Numbered from the stretch's first letter, positions 26,238 to 38,136 are shown. The stretch: DNA of 64,000 nucleotides from Spirometra erinaceieuropaei (GCA_902702965.1 CACRXP010000404.1:139501-203500), one strand, 5' to 3'. Notes: generated by a model from the letters alone, not told the origin. Program-made: numbers and translations.

Positions 26238-27211
26238 TAAGAACGTCGGTAGGCGTCCTCACTGAGGCCTTGGCAGTAATGCCAATAAGACAGCCCACCC
26301 GTATGCGACCGCACAGTTACTGGTGCTGGAGTCGCCAAAAGGCCTGCACCAAGTTAGCATGCTGACACGCATTCTAGCTGGCAATAAAACGGCACCTGAT
26401 AGCAGGGTTGTGGCCATTTTATACTCATATTATGACTTCCCGTTGCGTTTATTCCAACCAGCCCCTCCTTCCCCGCCCCCCTCATCCACACGACCTATTC
26501 AATAATTTAGACATTTCCCAGATTTTGGTCCGTAAAGCATTGCGTGCCGGATAGAAGAGGTTACAGCGCGTGGAGGGTATGAGCCATGTGTTAATTACTC
26601 AACAGTTACTAGGAGGACGTAGGGGGTTGGTGAAAGCAAGTTGTGGATTAAATCTGGGTGAGTTAGGTGGTGGAAGCAAGGAAGCATGCTGTGAGTGGTC
26701 GAAGAAGTATGCAGGCAACTATCATGGCCATTTCTAGTCACCTTTTACTCGACGCCGCGCTGGAGTTTAAACCGACAGATTCGCTTTACCTAACTCTCAC
26801 AAAAGACTTTAAATAAGAACTCAAATGCAACCCGGTTCACGCATTTATGTGAGAGTTGTGACGCCTGTAGCTCTCCAGCACACGAATTCCAAATTCGAGG
26901 GATTGCTGATCCCAAATTTAATAGTTAGTACTACTGATTAGTTTTTGGCGCAAAATACGTGCTGATTGAATTCTAAATATGTGCAAATATTCGGCTACGG
27001 CAAGCAGCGAAGTGCGCTAATGGGCGTATTGGCAACTTGTGCGGAATTAGTTCTTTCTGAGGCGGTCTTTCAGGGCATCTGCCCCATTCACGTTTCAGAA
27101 AGCCAACAAGTTCTAACGGCAAAACATAGTCAAGATGACTGGCAATGGGCTCGCAGTGGCTGGCCTATTGGTGGGCGTCAGGCCTAGTTTTTAGGATCTC
27201 GAACATATATA
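26238..27211. other. Unassigned stretch
   Basis: A pyrimidine-rich patch lies at 26460-26490. Nothing else was recognised. Confidence 0.4.
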
Positions 27212-28164
27212 CAGTAGGTGGGCTAACTCGTGAAGTATCAAACAAAATTCAGAAATACGTCTTCGTTTCTAAAAAATAGTCAGTCAGCAACATAATTCTA
27301 TAATATTTCAACTGCCTCAGAATGCCGGCTTTCGAATGATGTTCCTTCCGGCTGCATGTAAAAACTACACTCTGTAATAAATGACCACTTAGGTAGCATG
27401 CGTTGTTCACATTGATGTTCGATGCTCCTAAAAGTCCGATTATAGTTCATTCAAAACATTCATAAAAATATTCATTCCTTCGCTCATTTGGTAAACAACT
27501 ACATCTTATTCTAATTTTATAGTCGAAGAAGGGAGATAAATCGGTTTTAAAGAAGTTTCTAATTGGGAGACTTTCATATACCATGAAATGGCGGTTCATA
27601 AATCTTCATGTCTCTGCATTTATCAATGTGGCTTGTAAAGTAATAATATGAATCAAATCCATTGCTTAATTTCATGAACCCTATATAGTCCCCCTTTAGT
27701 ACCGTAGAGAAATATTTAGTTTTCCGTACGCGGAAAATATACTGCCTGTAGTTTTGAAACCCTGAATCCAGGTGTGACGGAAGAGAAGGTTCAAAATTGT
27801 TTGGGCATTGGAAAAGTTTTTAATACCAAATTCTGTTCCCCCCTTGGGAATAAAATTAGAAGAAGACGTAGTTATATACCGAATGAGCGAGCGAATGTAT
27901 ATTTTATATATGTTTTCATGAAATATAATTGGGCATTTAGGGGCATCGAAAATCATGCCACTTTTGTGGTCGTTTTCACAGAGTGTAGATTTTGCATGCA
28001 GCTTGCAGGAAGTTAATTCGAAAGCCGGCATCCTGAGGTATCTGTAATATTATAGAATCATGCTGCTGGCTAACTAGTTTTACAACACTACTTAGTTAAT
28101 CTTTTCGAGATGAAAACGCATTTCGGAATTTCGGTTGATATTTCATGAGTTAGCCCACCTACTG
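27212..28164. mobile_element. Mariner-type fold-back element, family B
   Basis: The left end CAGTAGGTGGGCTAACTCGT and right end ATGAGTTAGCCCACCTACTG are flanked by TA on both sides. 953 bp, with inverse arms well preserved. The open frames at 27696-28031 are palindrome shadows. Confidence 0.88.
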
Positions 28165-28675
28165 TAAAAGTCAAAAAGACCACGTAAGGAAGTCGCTATT
28201 TGAACCTGACCAATAGTTTTATGAAGAACGCATTTTTCTCGTCACTAGCCAAACATCCGAGGAACCTCAGCGCAGGACATGCGTTGCATCGACCTAGCTC
28301 CCTCATTCACCAATGACAATGTCGGGTCAAGCCACCGAATATAAGCAACATGCGGAGTGACTGGCGTGGCGTTAGAACCGCTCTCTACGCATGTCACATA
28401 AAAGTACCGGTGCCTCACTTCATATGATCAAATTATACCAAAACGCAAAACTGAGATTTACAGATGCCGACATGCGACCTCTCACCCCTACAATTACGAC
28501 GTAGGCTGAATCAAGTTTTGTTTACAGAGGCTTCTTTTAATGTTCTGCCGATTGATCTTGTTTGTGGCCAAATACACTCATGCATTACCTAAATGCCTTC
28601 GTACTGAGAGATTGTGCAAAGCATACCGCATTGTAAGTCTTTTACTGTCCGTTAGTTTTAAGCACATAGAGTGAT
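28165..28675. other. Unassigned stretch
   Basis: No feature was recognised. Confidence 0.4.
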
Positions 28676-28923
28676 GTTTGAATGTTGCCGAGAAGTATGG
28701 GCAATAAAGGTGAACTTGACCGCGTTTCTGTCATTGTGACTCCCTTGGTTGGCAACGGTCAGCAGGTAGACGTCAACCAAGCATTCCGTGTCACATATAA
28801 AGTGCCGGCAAGACGCTCTAAGTCCCTACGTCAACGGATACTTGCGGCGGCGGAGGCAATGGACTAACGAATCCAGTCGTGTTCTCACAGAAGACCTTCA
28901 TTAAAGCCCTCCTACTACTCTGG
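28676..28923 (+). pseudogene. Penelope-like element, C-terminal GIY-YIG fragment
   Basis: The frame at 28682-28867 gives VDVNQAFRVTYKVP, then an LRxRILxxAEA stretch. This is the distal part of the GIY-YIG endonuclease in one flatworm PLE clade and includes the AEA segment that carries the catalytic Glu. A stop follows. In another frame, 28888-28923 encodes QKTFIKALLLLW, matching that clade's QK...LxLPW carboxyl end, so one frameshift is implied. The GIY and YIG motifs and the reverse transcriptase are missing. Same clade as the 49.1 kb copy. Confidence 0.7.
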
Positions 28924-29170
28924 TCAAAACTGAGTCACGAAAGTTCAGACACGCACCATGGCAAGTCGCGCCACAGCAATGAAACATAAGCATAAATCAA
29001 TCAGTCTACCCCACCTCTTACCCTCCCCCTCTCCCTCCCCTCCCGTACCCTGACAGAAACTAGACTATAATTATCCCGCAGCCCCACAGGTCTGAAAACA
29101 TTTGCTCAAGCTGTGATTACTGTTCATAAGTTATTTTACTTCTCAAATTCTACTGCTCTACCAATATCTA

Positions 29171-30101
29171 CGGTTGGTGGGCTAACCCAAGATATGTCAA
29201 CCGAAATTCCGAAATGTGTCTTCGTTTCGAAAGGATTAATCAGGATTAATCATGCAGTATAATTTTATAATAATTCAGTTACCTCAGGATGCCTGCTTTT
29301 GAACGAACTTCTTCCGGCTTCATGCAAATCTACACACGGCTAAAAATGACGACATAGATAACATGCATTTTTCACACTGATTTTCGACGCCCTTAAAAAT
29401 TAGAACTTATTTCATGGAAAAGATACACAAAATATTCATTTTTTACTCAATTTGTGGAAAACTATGTTTTCTTCCAATATTATACTGCAAGTAAGGGCAT
29501 AATTTGATTTTAAAAAGTGTCTCAATGTGACATTTTTAAAAAACCAAGAATTTGCCCTTAAGAAAATTTAATGTCTCTGTTTCTACCAATGTGGATGGTA
29601 AAGTTAACGATATTGCTCTAATCAACTGCTAGATTTTATGAACCCACTATAGTCTCCTTTTAATACCGTGGAGAATAGCATGGTTTTCCGCACGCGGAAA
29701 CCCTGAATGCAAGTGTAACGATAAGTCATTTTTAAAATTATTCGGGATTTGGAAAAGTTTTTTAACCCCGAATTATACCCTTCCTTCGAGTATAAAATTT
29801 TTAGAAGACGTTATTTTTTACCAAATGAGTTAACATGAATATTTTTGCATGTTTTCCATGCACTATAAAGACGTCGAAAACCAATGAGCAAATGCATGCT
29901 AATTGGTAGCTATTTTTTACAGTATGGTTTTTCTGACAGCCGGAAAGGAATTCGTTCGAAACCCCCATTTGAAAGTAACTGCATTGTTATAAAATTATGC
30001 TGTATGATGATAAGTTTAACAACCCTGCCTAATCACTCTTTTCGACGCAAAGACGCATTTTGGAATTTCGGTTGAAAATTCATGAGTTAGCCCACCTTTT
30101 G
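29171..30101. mobile_element. Mariner-type fold-back element, family B
   Basis: The left end CGGTTGGTGGGCTAACCCAA and right end ATGAGTTAGCCCACCTTTTG are each next to TA, with 931 bp between. Only ~250 nt separate it from the PLE fragment on its left. Confidence 0.84.
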
Positions 30102-30611
30102 TATATTAATGCACTAGCCTTATGGCGAATAATCGAAAACGTACGTTCGCCGACGTGAACTTACTCAATGTGTAAATGGGCATCATCAAAGAATCAGTTT
30201 TGTTATCTCACCTTGGGACGCTGTTCTTGTAGTTGCATATAGAATTGCCGTCAAAACGACTACGTTGTTGCGCCTCAGTCTCATGTTTGCAAGATGCCAT
30301 GACGATTCGAAAAATGGCTTTAGAACTCCAGGCTATCACTTTATCTCCAATGCTGGTATATCTTGAGCTGCCTCGATCACAGAGACGAATTATTCCACAG
30401 CTGTGAGGCGATCATCATTGATATCTAGTATGCGGTATTTGTGTGCCTCAGTTTAGGGCGGTTGTAAAATTACCCTTGTTTTCGCCGCAACGGTGGTTAC
30501 TGCACAGCTTCAGTAACAGGGAATCAATGTGGTCCACGCTCCTTGTCTTCTTCGTCGGCCGCAACCGCCAGTCCGACCGTCGATTTCAAATATCTTCACC
30601 GCTTACTCCAC
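30102..30611. other. Unassigned stretch
   Basis: Nothing recognised. Base composition becomes more GC-rich toward the right. Confidence 0.4.
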
Positions 30612-30800
30612 AGCAGAGTGCGAGCAGGGACGTTGACTTACGTTTGGACCAGTTTATAGTGGTGACGGACTTGCGATGTATCTACCACACGCCATCCTTC
30701 CCTCCCTCCCTTCGAAATCGTTTTAAAAAGACCGGAAGCGGGAGGGAACGGAGGTGCCTGGCGCGGCCGGGGCCACCCCAAGACGTGCCGTCACGTGCGA
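30612..30800 (+). repeat. R1 repeat, copy 2 (partial)
   Basis: It shares with the 936-1372 copy the GACTTGC/GACTTACG, AGTTTATAGT, CCCTCCCT and AAGACCGRAGxxGG blocks, followed by a GGCGCGGCCGG segment. The tail is diverged. Open frames here run through the repeat and are not considered genes. Confidence 0.5.
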
Positions 30801-31089
30801 CTGGGATCCCACCCGGCAAGCCGGCTATAGAGGTCACATAAGAAGGAGCCATTATAGGCTGATTCAGAGTCCACCAGTCCGCCACTCCATTCAAACACAC
30901 ACTGGACTGTCTGTGAGATTTAGGTTACGCCGTCAGTTGGTAACAATCTAGACCTTGGCTTCTGGCCTAAGGTGATAGCTTAAAGCGCGTCAAATTGTTT
31001 ATTGTGAGCTTAAACGTCGACATCACTCTCCTTCTACTTCCAGGCAACGCGCCGACTGTCTGAGCCGGTCAGATGCATGGCGTTGGAAT

Positions 31090-32560
31090 AGGCGCAGTGA
31101 CTAACAGGGCCAGATGGCCGCTGTATCCCTGTTTAAGTTGCTACGGCATGGCGTGGATGTTGAGGATTCCGGTTCGTTCCAGGACTTCCGTGTTCTGGAT
31201 CATGCAATGCCACCTCAGCTCCAGTATTCCGCGGAATTTATTCAGCTTCCTGGCTTGATTGGAGTATACGGTCCAGGTATCCGCTCCGTACAGAAGTGTC
31301 CTCAAAAAGACGGCTCTGCAGGTCTTCAGTTTGATGTTCCCTTGGAGGACGTCGTTATTCCCCACGAAGTTTTGTGGCCGATCGAAGGCCTATCTGGCTT
31401 TGGAGACCCAATGGGTAACCCCGTCGTCGATTTTTGTACTGCGCGAGAATGTGCTTCCTAGACAAGCGAGGTTCTCCACAGTTTTAACTTGGCTGTTGTC
31501 GACATCGATTTGTATTCCGTGTTGAGTGACGACTGGTACATGATCATCGCTTTGTTCGCGTTGAGTGTTAGTTCCAAGTTATAGCATCCGGCTGCGAAGA
31601 GGTCAGTCCGCACGTTCGTTTTCACAAGCGTATGTCTAATGTTGAGCAAATGCCGAAGTGTGGCTGGTGATATTAGTTTTACGAAAGATGTTATTTTCAC
31701 CACCTAGTTCTGCTAGCAAGATTTCCTTCCTCGTCCTCAGAAATGGTGTTCACGCGGTTGCTTTAGTCAAGTCAGCACGCAGTCATATCTTTAGCTCCTT
31801 CTTACAAGAAGACCGTAATCGAGGTTCCGGCGGTCGTTTTTTCCCCGGTAATCCGTGGCGTATTACGTGCAGCACATGTTGATCGTAAAGTACTTGTTAC
31901 TTTCCAGTTTATTTTGCCTCTTGGAGAGAAAATAGCCCAGCATTTGGCACTGACGCTATCGACAATACACGCCCGTTGTCTTCTCCTGATTTGGAAGTTT
32001 AAATGCAGTGTCGGCTAGAGGACGTCGTGTTCTGTGCACACCTGCAACAGGAGGAAGCGCTCGCCGTCTCAACTGCTGACGTCTCGGACACTATCACTCC
32101 ACTCCAATCGCAGGACACCCAAGATACGAAGGATGATTTATTTGTCCATCTGGGCCACAGCCGCAAAAAGGGACGTGAAGATTCTTGCAAAACTTGTCTT
32201 TCACATAATCGAAACTTTCTACCGAGCAGTATGGGCGCTGATGATTTTGTCGATTTTCTTCCCGGGCAGTGCTCATGAGCCGACCACCGATTCTCTGAGG
32301 GCGCCAGACCACTGGCCTTACGATGTTGCTGTTGGCGGTAAATAAGACCCGACAGTCTCGTTGGTCTTTCTTAAGGCGTCAGCCGCGGAAGGAGCTATAT
32401 ATGACCTACATCATTCAGTCATCCCTGCTCGGTAAGGCGATGGGCACCAAAGCTGTCATCCTAGCCGGCTGGTTGGTCGTCGGGTTGTCTAAAAGTGACA
32501 CTAAACATCCCAGATTGTCAGCATGAGCAGAGGCATTCCGAGAGGCGGCGGCGCAGGGGG
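31090..32560 (-). pseudogene. RTE-like non-LTR retrotransposon relic (endonuclease plus RT C-terminus)
   Basis: The element would copy itself by nicking DNA with an APE-type endonuclease and reverse transcribing its own RNA. Reading on the minus strand, 32445-32492 encodes SLLDNP...RMTALV, the start of the endonuclease region. Near 32200-32330 come IVRPV and GGRLMS, then VKDKF, and around 31985-32060 FLLLQVCTEHDVL and ADTAFKLP. About 31780-31815 gives LDYGLLVRR. After a gap in which the polymerase palm is missing, DLFAAGC appears near 31605-31640, and 31141-31365 encodes LLYGADTWTVYSNQARKL and TEVLERTGILNIHAM, the typical carboxyl region. Several frameshifts and stops separate the blocks. About half the gene is deleted, including the YxDD box. 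Confidence 0.82.
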
Positions 32561-33048
32561 GTGATGCGGTGGTGGGGGGAGTTTGCTTCGTATTTTTTTC
32601 GAGCACACGTTTAAGTTCCATAAGTCACAATCAACTTGCCGACAGCGGACCTATCAACAGTTCTAAGCCACGCATCCCAGGCTTTCACGCCTCGAGGGGC
32701 CAAGCCGTGCTGCCATTAAATGGAACTGTCGAGTCATATGAGGCGGATATCAAAATCCCTTATACGCTGGGTGGGGAGGAGACCCGAACTAAGGCGGGGG
32801 GTGGCGTCCATGGAAGTGCATTTTACGCTTCCTCGAGATGTGATTTGGCCAATGAAATAATTTGCCAGTATGGAGGTACGCACATCGGATGCCCTAACAC
32901 GCATGTGGAGGGGGGCGGGTGTTTGCCTAGTGCGGTCGCTGTGTCCAGCGCATTATCGTGGCGCCACAGATGCCAGCTTGGTGCTGGGAGGGGGTGATGT
33001 AGAAACATTGATCAAAATCACCGATATTTTCGGTGAAAAGCACCCGGT
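32561..33048. other. GC-rich stretch upstream of the RTE relic
   Basis: It contains a 142-codon open frame on plus (32569-32997) and shadows on minus. No domain is recognisable, and the G-rich composition alone explains the open frames. Confidence 0.4.
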
Positions 33049-33447
33049 GACAGTTCGACCGTCGCATCCGACGATGTCCACCCTGCGGTGACTTGCAGGC
33101 AAATTAGTTTATATCGAGAGTAGACTTGCGCAGCATCTGCCGGACTTCTTCCTCCTCCTCCTCCTCCTCCTCCTCCTCCCTCACCTGTGACCGTTGTCCA
33201 TACAGAGTCAGGAAGACCGGAGGATGCCAGGGGGGGGGGAGCGGCGGGTGAAAGTGTAACGCACGGCCAAACCCACACCTTGGCGCACCACACCACACCT
33301 CCGGGTTGGCAACACATACTTGATCCGGATTTTAACCAACAACATGCTCAGGGCCTGTCTACCCAGCGGGAGCGCAAGCGGATTTACCGGTAGGGAATAG
33401 GTGCCAGATAATGACCAGCGCACTCCCGACTGCAAGGGCCATGACCT
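33049..33447 (+). repeat. R1 repeat, copy 3, with expanded CCT tract
   Basis: Head (GACAGTTCGACCGTCG, ACGATGTCCACC), middle, GATTTTAACCAACAAC and tail (ACCCAGCGGGAGCGCAAG) are all present. A (CCT)n run at 33148-33180 and a G10 run near 33231-33240 have expanded inside it. Apparent poly-Glu and poly-Gly open frames on the minus strand derive from these runs. Confidence 0.68.
33148..33180. repeat. (CCT)n microsatellite
   Basis: Eleven uninterrupted trinucleotide units inside R1 copy 3. Confidence 0.9.
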
Positions 33448-34268
33448 GTTGATCCTGGCATAGGAGAGGCTTACAGATCCTTAGGACCAGAAGTGTGATA
33501 AGAGGCCCTGCATCTGCCTGGGCCGTCACCTTTGAAGACTGGTTAACCAAATATTCGTTGACTGAGATGCACTGCGTGAGAGTATCAAACCACCAGTTCG
33601 CCACCGTGAAACTACCAGCCAAGCGCACCCATAAAAGTAAAGAGTGTTGTGGATGCTGGATATTTTATTTTATTTCAAAATTTTTAAAAACAGGGCAGAT
33701 TTTAAATGGTCGGACGTAAAATTTGATTTGGACTTTTGCAGTCCTTTTACGCCCATAATTAGCACCAACAAAATGCTCTTACTTTAGGCATGTGAGAGAG
33801 TGGAAAGTTACTTTTCCCCGATTATATCCTATAGCGGTGAAGAATTCTCTCCAGTTGTTAAAAGACACTTAAGCTCACGCTTCTAAATGACGAAAATACC
33901 ACCAGTTGTTCAGACTAGCCGACTTATCCAAGAAGGAATGTCCAATAGCGTTAGCAAATCTAGAAACATTGCATGCATTTTGAGGAATCTTGTTCATTAG
34001 AGTAGGTCGGGTGTTTTAATCCTGTGAGCGCGGACTCATGTAAAATTGGGAGCATTTTGTTTTGGCAGGTTTGAATAATCCGGCTGAATTATTCAAATCA
34101 GCCAGAAACATATCAAAACGTGAGTCCTGTGGATTCGAGACTGATTATTAAAGAACGTTTGCCTGGAAAATCAGTTTACTGTATCCAACATGGTGATCTC
34201 CATGCAGTACAGCGGGATTTTTTGATTAAATCAACTTATATTTGAGCAAACTCGCGGCTCTCGGTTTG
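33448..34268. other. Unassigned AT-rich stretch
   Basis: No gene or shared repeat was recognised. Confidence 0.4.
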
Positions 34269-34342
34269 AGGATCTTAGCTCAGGCGGTTGGTTGTACTCA
34301 AGCCTTACTCTTTCTGCCGTGGGTTTGAATCCGGTTTTTTTT
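34269..34342 (+). repeat. tRNA-like sequence (SINE head or tRNA pseudogene)
   Basis: An A-box-like TTAGCTCAGGCGGTTGG (34275-34291) and a B-box-like GGGTTTGAATCC (34321-34332) are spaced as in a tRNA gene. A run of eight T follows, a normal Pol III terminator. Acceptor and D stems do not pair well, so a working tRNA is unlikely. No poly-A or LINE-like tail could be tied to it. Confidence 0.5.
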
Positions 34343-35890
34343 CACAGTAGGGTCGTCTGGGAAAATAAAATAAACATTTATGACTTTTCTGTCCATAAAG
34401 TTTATGCAAATTAAGAGAGCTATCAACGAAAAACAAAGTTAGGTATCGAAATGAAAGGAATTAATACAATACAATCAACAGACAACTGTGTTTATGAGTT
34501 TAGGCAAACCACACTTGCATAGCCGGCATGAATTTCCGTAAGCACAACAACACATTAATTAATTTAGGGCAGGATAGAAGAGTGGCAGTCACTTCTTGTT
34601 GGCCACTTATTACTCTGCCCTTCCTCCTTCTCCTCCTCCTGCTCCCCCTCAACCACCGCTGTCATCATGTCATTCTCCTCCCCCTTCGTCGTCCACGTTC
34701 CCCTTACCATCTTCCACTACATCACCAAGTCTCCCTATGGGCAACGACAAATTTCAAGCAAAGAGCTGAAGAGGGTGTACAAAACAAGCCAAAAAAAGCT
34801 ATAGTTAAACATTTTGGCCTGTTGTGTCTGTCCGGCGTCGTCGGCCGATGATGCATACCCGAGTCCCCGCCACGACTAACCTGACCGTGGTTGGTGGGGG
34901 GGAGGGTGAAGAGAATATGCGTCATCAGGCCTGAGTCGGACGTCGCAATGAGTGCGTATGGTACGCGGAGGTTCTCTGTACGAAGGCATTCACGTGCACA
35001 GACGGACCACGTCATCCCTAACTCACAACTCCCTCTCCGCCACCCTGCACCCCCGGGGCTGCAGATCTCTGAAGCTCTCGGGTCGTGTGTCGTATGCTTC
35101 TGGCCGTGAGGTGGGGGGAGTCAGAATGAGTGGAGGCCAACTCTCAGGCATGGGGCTTGGAAGAGCAGACGAACGCGACTCGTACAGTTTTGCCAAAAAA
35201 TTAGGGAGAAATTAATTATTAAGTAAAACGAGTAAACGGCGTGTCAGTGTTTACATGCGAAATTGTTCATTAGATGACGGTACTGATGAGTTGATAAATG
35301 GAGGGCACACAAAACACCTTCCCGGGCCCTGTCAGCCTACGATGTGCTCCATCCGTGCCCCGGTACCGAAGCTACATCGGGTGAGGTCATTAATTTTGAG
35401 GTAGTCGCCATTAACAGCGCTTCGGATGGCTTTTAGAAGTACATAAAATCCTGCGAATGGGCTTCACGTGCTGAGGAGTTGGCTGAGGCCACTAATCTCC
35501 CCACCTGTTCTAGGTCGTCTCGGGAGACGTGCAGAATTTCAGTGTCATCCATCAAAGCATAGCCATGGGGGATATTTATCAGTATTTTTCGCTCTGTGGA
35601 AGGACATATGCCCGAGAGACACATAAATAGTGACCGATGAGGGTGACATGTAAAGAACAAAAAGTGTTTTTTCGTTTCTCTCATTTGGACAGCATAAGCG
35701 GAGAGAGGCCCGAGTAGGCCATTATCTTGATTAAGGCAAATAGTGACGATAATTGAAAAAGTAGAGACTGAGTTCTGCCAGGAATTTGCCATAGGAGAAT
35801 GCTTCAGCAGCTCGGCTAGTAGGTAATTCGATCACATGTAAAATAAAATCATGACTGTCCTCGACTACTGACATTGGCTAGACTGAAATA
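34343..35890. other. Unassigned stretch
   Basis: A pyrimidine-rich tract lies at 34612-34650. A 119-codon minus frame (35433-35792) has no recognised domain, and no splice sites were found around it. Otherwise nothing was seen. Confidence 0.4.
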
Positions 35891-35914
35891 TGGCGAGGTT
35901 TGGTCCTGCATGGC
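35891..35914 (+). repeat. Solo terminal motif of the tandem-bearing fold-back element
   Basis: TGGCGAGGTTTGGTCCTGCA matches the inverse of the right ends of the elements at 36.4-36.9 kb and 41.6-42.1 kb. It may mark a longer version of the first element (35891-36947) or a fragment. Confidence 0.4.
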
Positions 35915-36359
35915 CATAATCGTCAGCACTGGTACTAGCTCGAAACCCGACCACGCATTTCGTGAAACAGTTTATCAAAATCCGAATGTTTAGCAAGATT
36001 GTTTACCAAATCAGCACCGTCAACGGTCTGGTGAGAGACCCCAAAACATGCACATTTCTTCTTAACCCACCATGACGCGTATAACGCCTTTTTCTCCCCC
36101 AGAATATGTTGTTAATCTGTCACATTAAGAATAAGATGATGGTTAGCAATTAAAAACGATGCTTCTTCTTGTCCGGGTGATTTTCACTATTAATAAGTAC
36201 CATTGACAACGCGCCCTTGATTTTGCAGTTTAGGCGCCAGATAAATATAAGCGACAAAATATTAACTGAACAGGCCTGTCATACCTGAAATCGGTTTGAC
36301 GTCTTGCGTAAATCAACGCGGTCAGCGTATTATAAACAGTGACTCCAATTTACAAAACT

Positions 36360-36947
36360 TTGCGAGGTTTGGTTATGCAGCCCCGCTTGCTTGATGTCAC
36401 ATGGCCAGCTTACTTAAACAAAGTCAGTTAACATACCTAACTTATGCACACGCTGGATTACGAGGGGAAAGAGAACCCAAGCAGAACTCGAAGCACGCAC
36501 AGGGAAGCGCGTGCAGGTAGCGTACATACACTCCTCCTCCCCGCGACACAGCCACTCGCTGGATTAGTAGGTGCAATCACAGCCGGGGGGCAACGGAGGG
36601 GGACGCGTGCTAATTCGCAGTGCACGGCCACTATAGTGGAACCGACAGATTTCTGACTCGTCAGAAGGATTCTATTAGCCACTCGCTGGATTCTAAGATA
36701 AAAAAGAGGGCGCAGTCGGGCTCGAAGCACGCGCAAGGAAACGCGAGTGAACTGATAACTGAAGTAAACGAGGCTGGCGTATGAGCCCTCCTCCTCGCGT
36801 CGCACAGTTACTCGCTGGATTAAAATGATAGGGAGGATGCAAGCATGTAAAATGTGTAAAGTCAGCTTATTCACCTCTACCAAAATTTCCTTGGAAAGTT
36901 AACCATATGGTATCAACCATGTTGGGCTGCGGAATCAAACCTCGCCC
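36360..36947. mobile_element. Fold-back element with internal ~125 nt tandem monomers, copy 1
   Basis: The terminal motif TGCGAGGTTTGGTTATGCAG (36361) recurs inverted at 36924-36947 (GGGCTGCGGAATCAAACCTC). Inside, CTCGCTGGATT recurs at about 36450, 36554, 36681 and 36811, each followed by AAGAxxAAAGAGxGxGC and a TCGAAGCACGC...AAGCGCGTG block. This gives three to four monomers of 105-130 nt. The same arrangement and flanking sequence (TAACATACCTAACTTA) occur at 41.6 kb. Tandem repeats within a TIR element recall some MITE and Helentron-type elements. The class is not settled. Confidence 0.6.
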
Positions 36948-37149
36948 GAAACATAACAGTTATCCCCCTATAATAAACCCGCAGACAGCACCGTATCCAG
37001 TGAACGTGAGAAACCTTAACGTCGTCATAATGCCATTGTTAAATGCCGGCCATAATGCAGATAATGATATAAACTGAAAAACAGGCATCCCAAGAAATAT
37101 AATTAGAAAGGTGGAGTTCTTTGGGAAACAGCAAAATTTTATTGTGAAT

Positions 37150-37180
37150 TTTCGAGACTGGTTCCCCAGCTCGTCTTCAG
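37150..37180 (-). ncRNA. Hammerhead-like motif, PLE 3' side (variant core)
   Basis: On the minus strand CTGAAGAC is followed by a hairpin (GAGCTGG / CCAGTCTC with a GGAA loop) and then GAAA. This resembles the hammerhead core CUGAnGA-stem II-GAAA, except that CUGAUGA is CUGAAGA. It lies ~75 nt beyond the end of the GIY-YIG frame at 37253, where PLE terminal repeats would sit. Stem I, stem III and the cleavage site were not demonstrated. Confidence 0.35.
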
Positions 37181-37252
37181 ACAACGGGTGTGCAAAATCA
37201 ATTAACTTTTAGACTGAGTCTAGCAAAAGGAGTCCATGATTGGTTAAGGTTG

Positions 37253-37998
37253 TCATCTCGGGATTGACTGACTCAGTTTGAATCTGTCCTTAACGATTGT
37301 GTATGTGGCATCTAAATCGATATGCCGGTTGATGCATGCCTCATCTGAGTGCATTGCCTCCAGGAATTCGTGGCCTTTTCTTGTTTGGTAGGCGCCAACA
37401 ATGCGAGTGTTCCCCCATACGAATTTATGCCCAATGTCTAGTGTGTGCATGGCCACCTGGGATAGATGGTCGCGTCTCTTCACCGCTAACTGATGCTCAT
37501 GTATACGGGTTGAGACAGATTTCCCAGTTTGGCCACAATAAACGGCATCACAACTAGAACACGGGATTTTGTAGACGACACCTTTTCTTTCGAGGTAGCC
37601 GACCCTGTCCTTAGGGTGCACAAGCTGTGTGCGTAAGGTAGTTGCCGGCTGGTGTGCTACGTGTATTTGGTACTTTTTCAATTGTCTTTCGACAAGTTCA
37701 AATACATTTTTGACGTATGGGAGAGTTCGCCATGTGGTTTGTTTTGGTGCCTGAGTGGCCGTAGCATTGGAAATACCTTTTCCTTTGAGTTGCTGGTGCC
37801 ACATGCATTGACGTATAAAGTCATGCGGGTACCTATTTTGGGAGAACAGTTTGTAGAGGTTGCAAAGCCATGGAAGACCGGAATGGTCCTTTCTGGCCGT
37901 CGCCAACAAGTCATATGCATTTGAAGTTGGGACCGGCTGTTCACAATGCCTGCGAGTATTGAACCAGGCTCGTATAAATACACGTCATTTTAATTGCC
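37253..37998 (-). pseudogene. Penelope-like element, GIY-YIG endonuclease C-terminus
   Basis: Residues number from codon 1 at 37909. This is the PLE endonuclease that nicks target DNA. It shows VVYK at 111-114, a CxxC at 117-120, VYCGQTG at 123-129 (YIG altered to YCG), Arg in TRIHEH at 135, His at 155 and 161 completing the CCHH zinc-type set of PLEs, and the catalytic Glu in FLEA at 184. The frame stays open upstream to ~37998 with RAWFNTRRHC, the linker after reverse transcriptase. The RT is missing. A truncated copy with an otherwise open endonuclease. Confidence 0.85.
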
Positions 37999-38136
37999 AG
38001 TGGAAGAAAATTGGCGATATCATTCCGTATCACGTCATCTTTATGAAGTACGACGTCAACAAGAAAATAAGCAACAAGAATATACTTGAGCAAGGGTGTG
38101 GTATGTAACTCCCTTTAAAAGCCGTAGTTATTTATG

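Noticed and set aside
32569..32997. 142-codon plus-strand open frame
   Set aside because: GC-rich DNA with few stops by composition; no domain or splice support.
33018..33317. Minus-strand frames with poly-Gly and poly-Glu
   Set aside because: They come from a CCT microsatellite and a G-run inside an R1 repeat.
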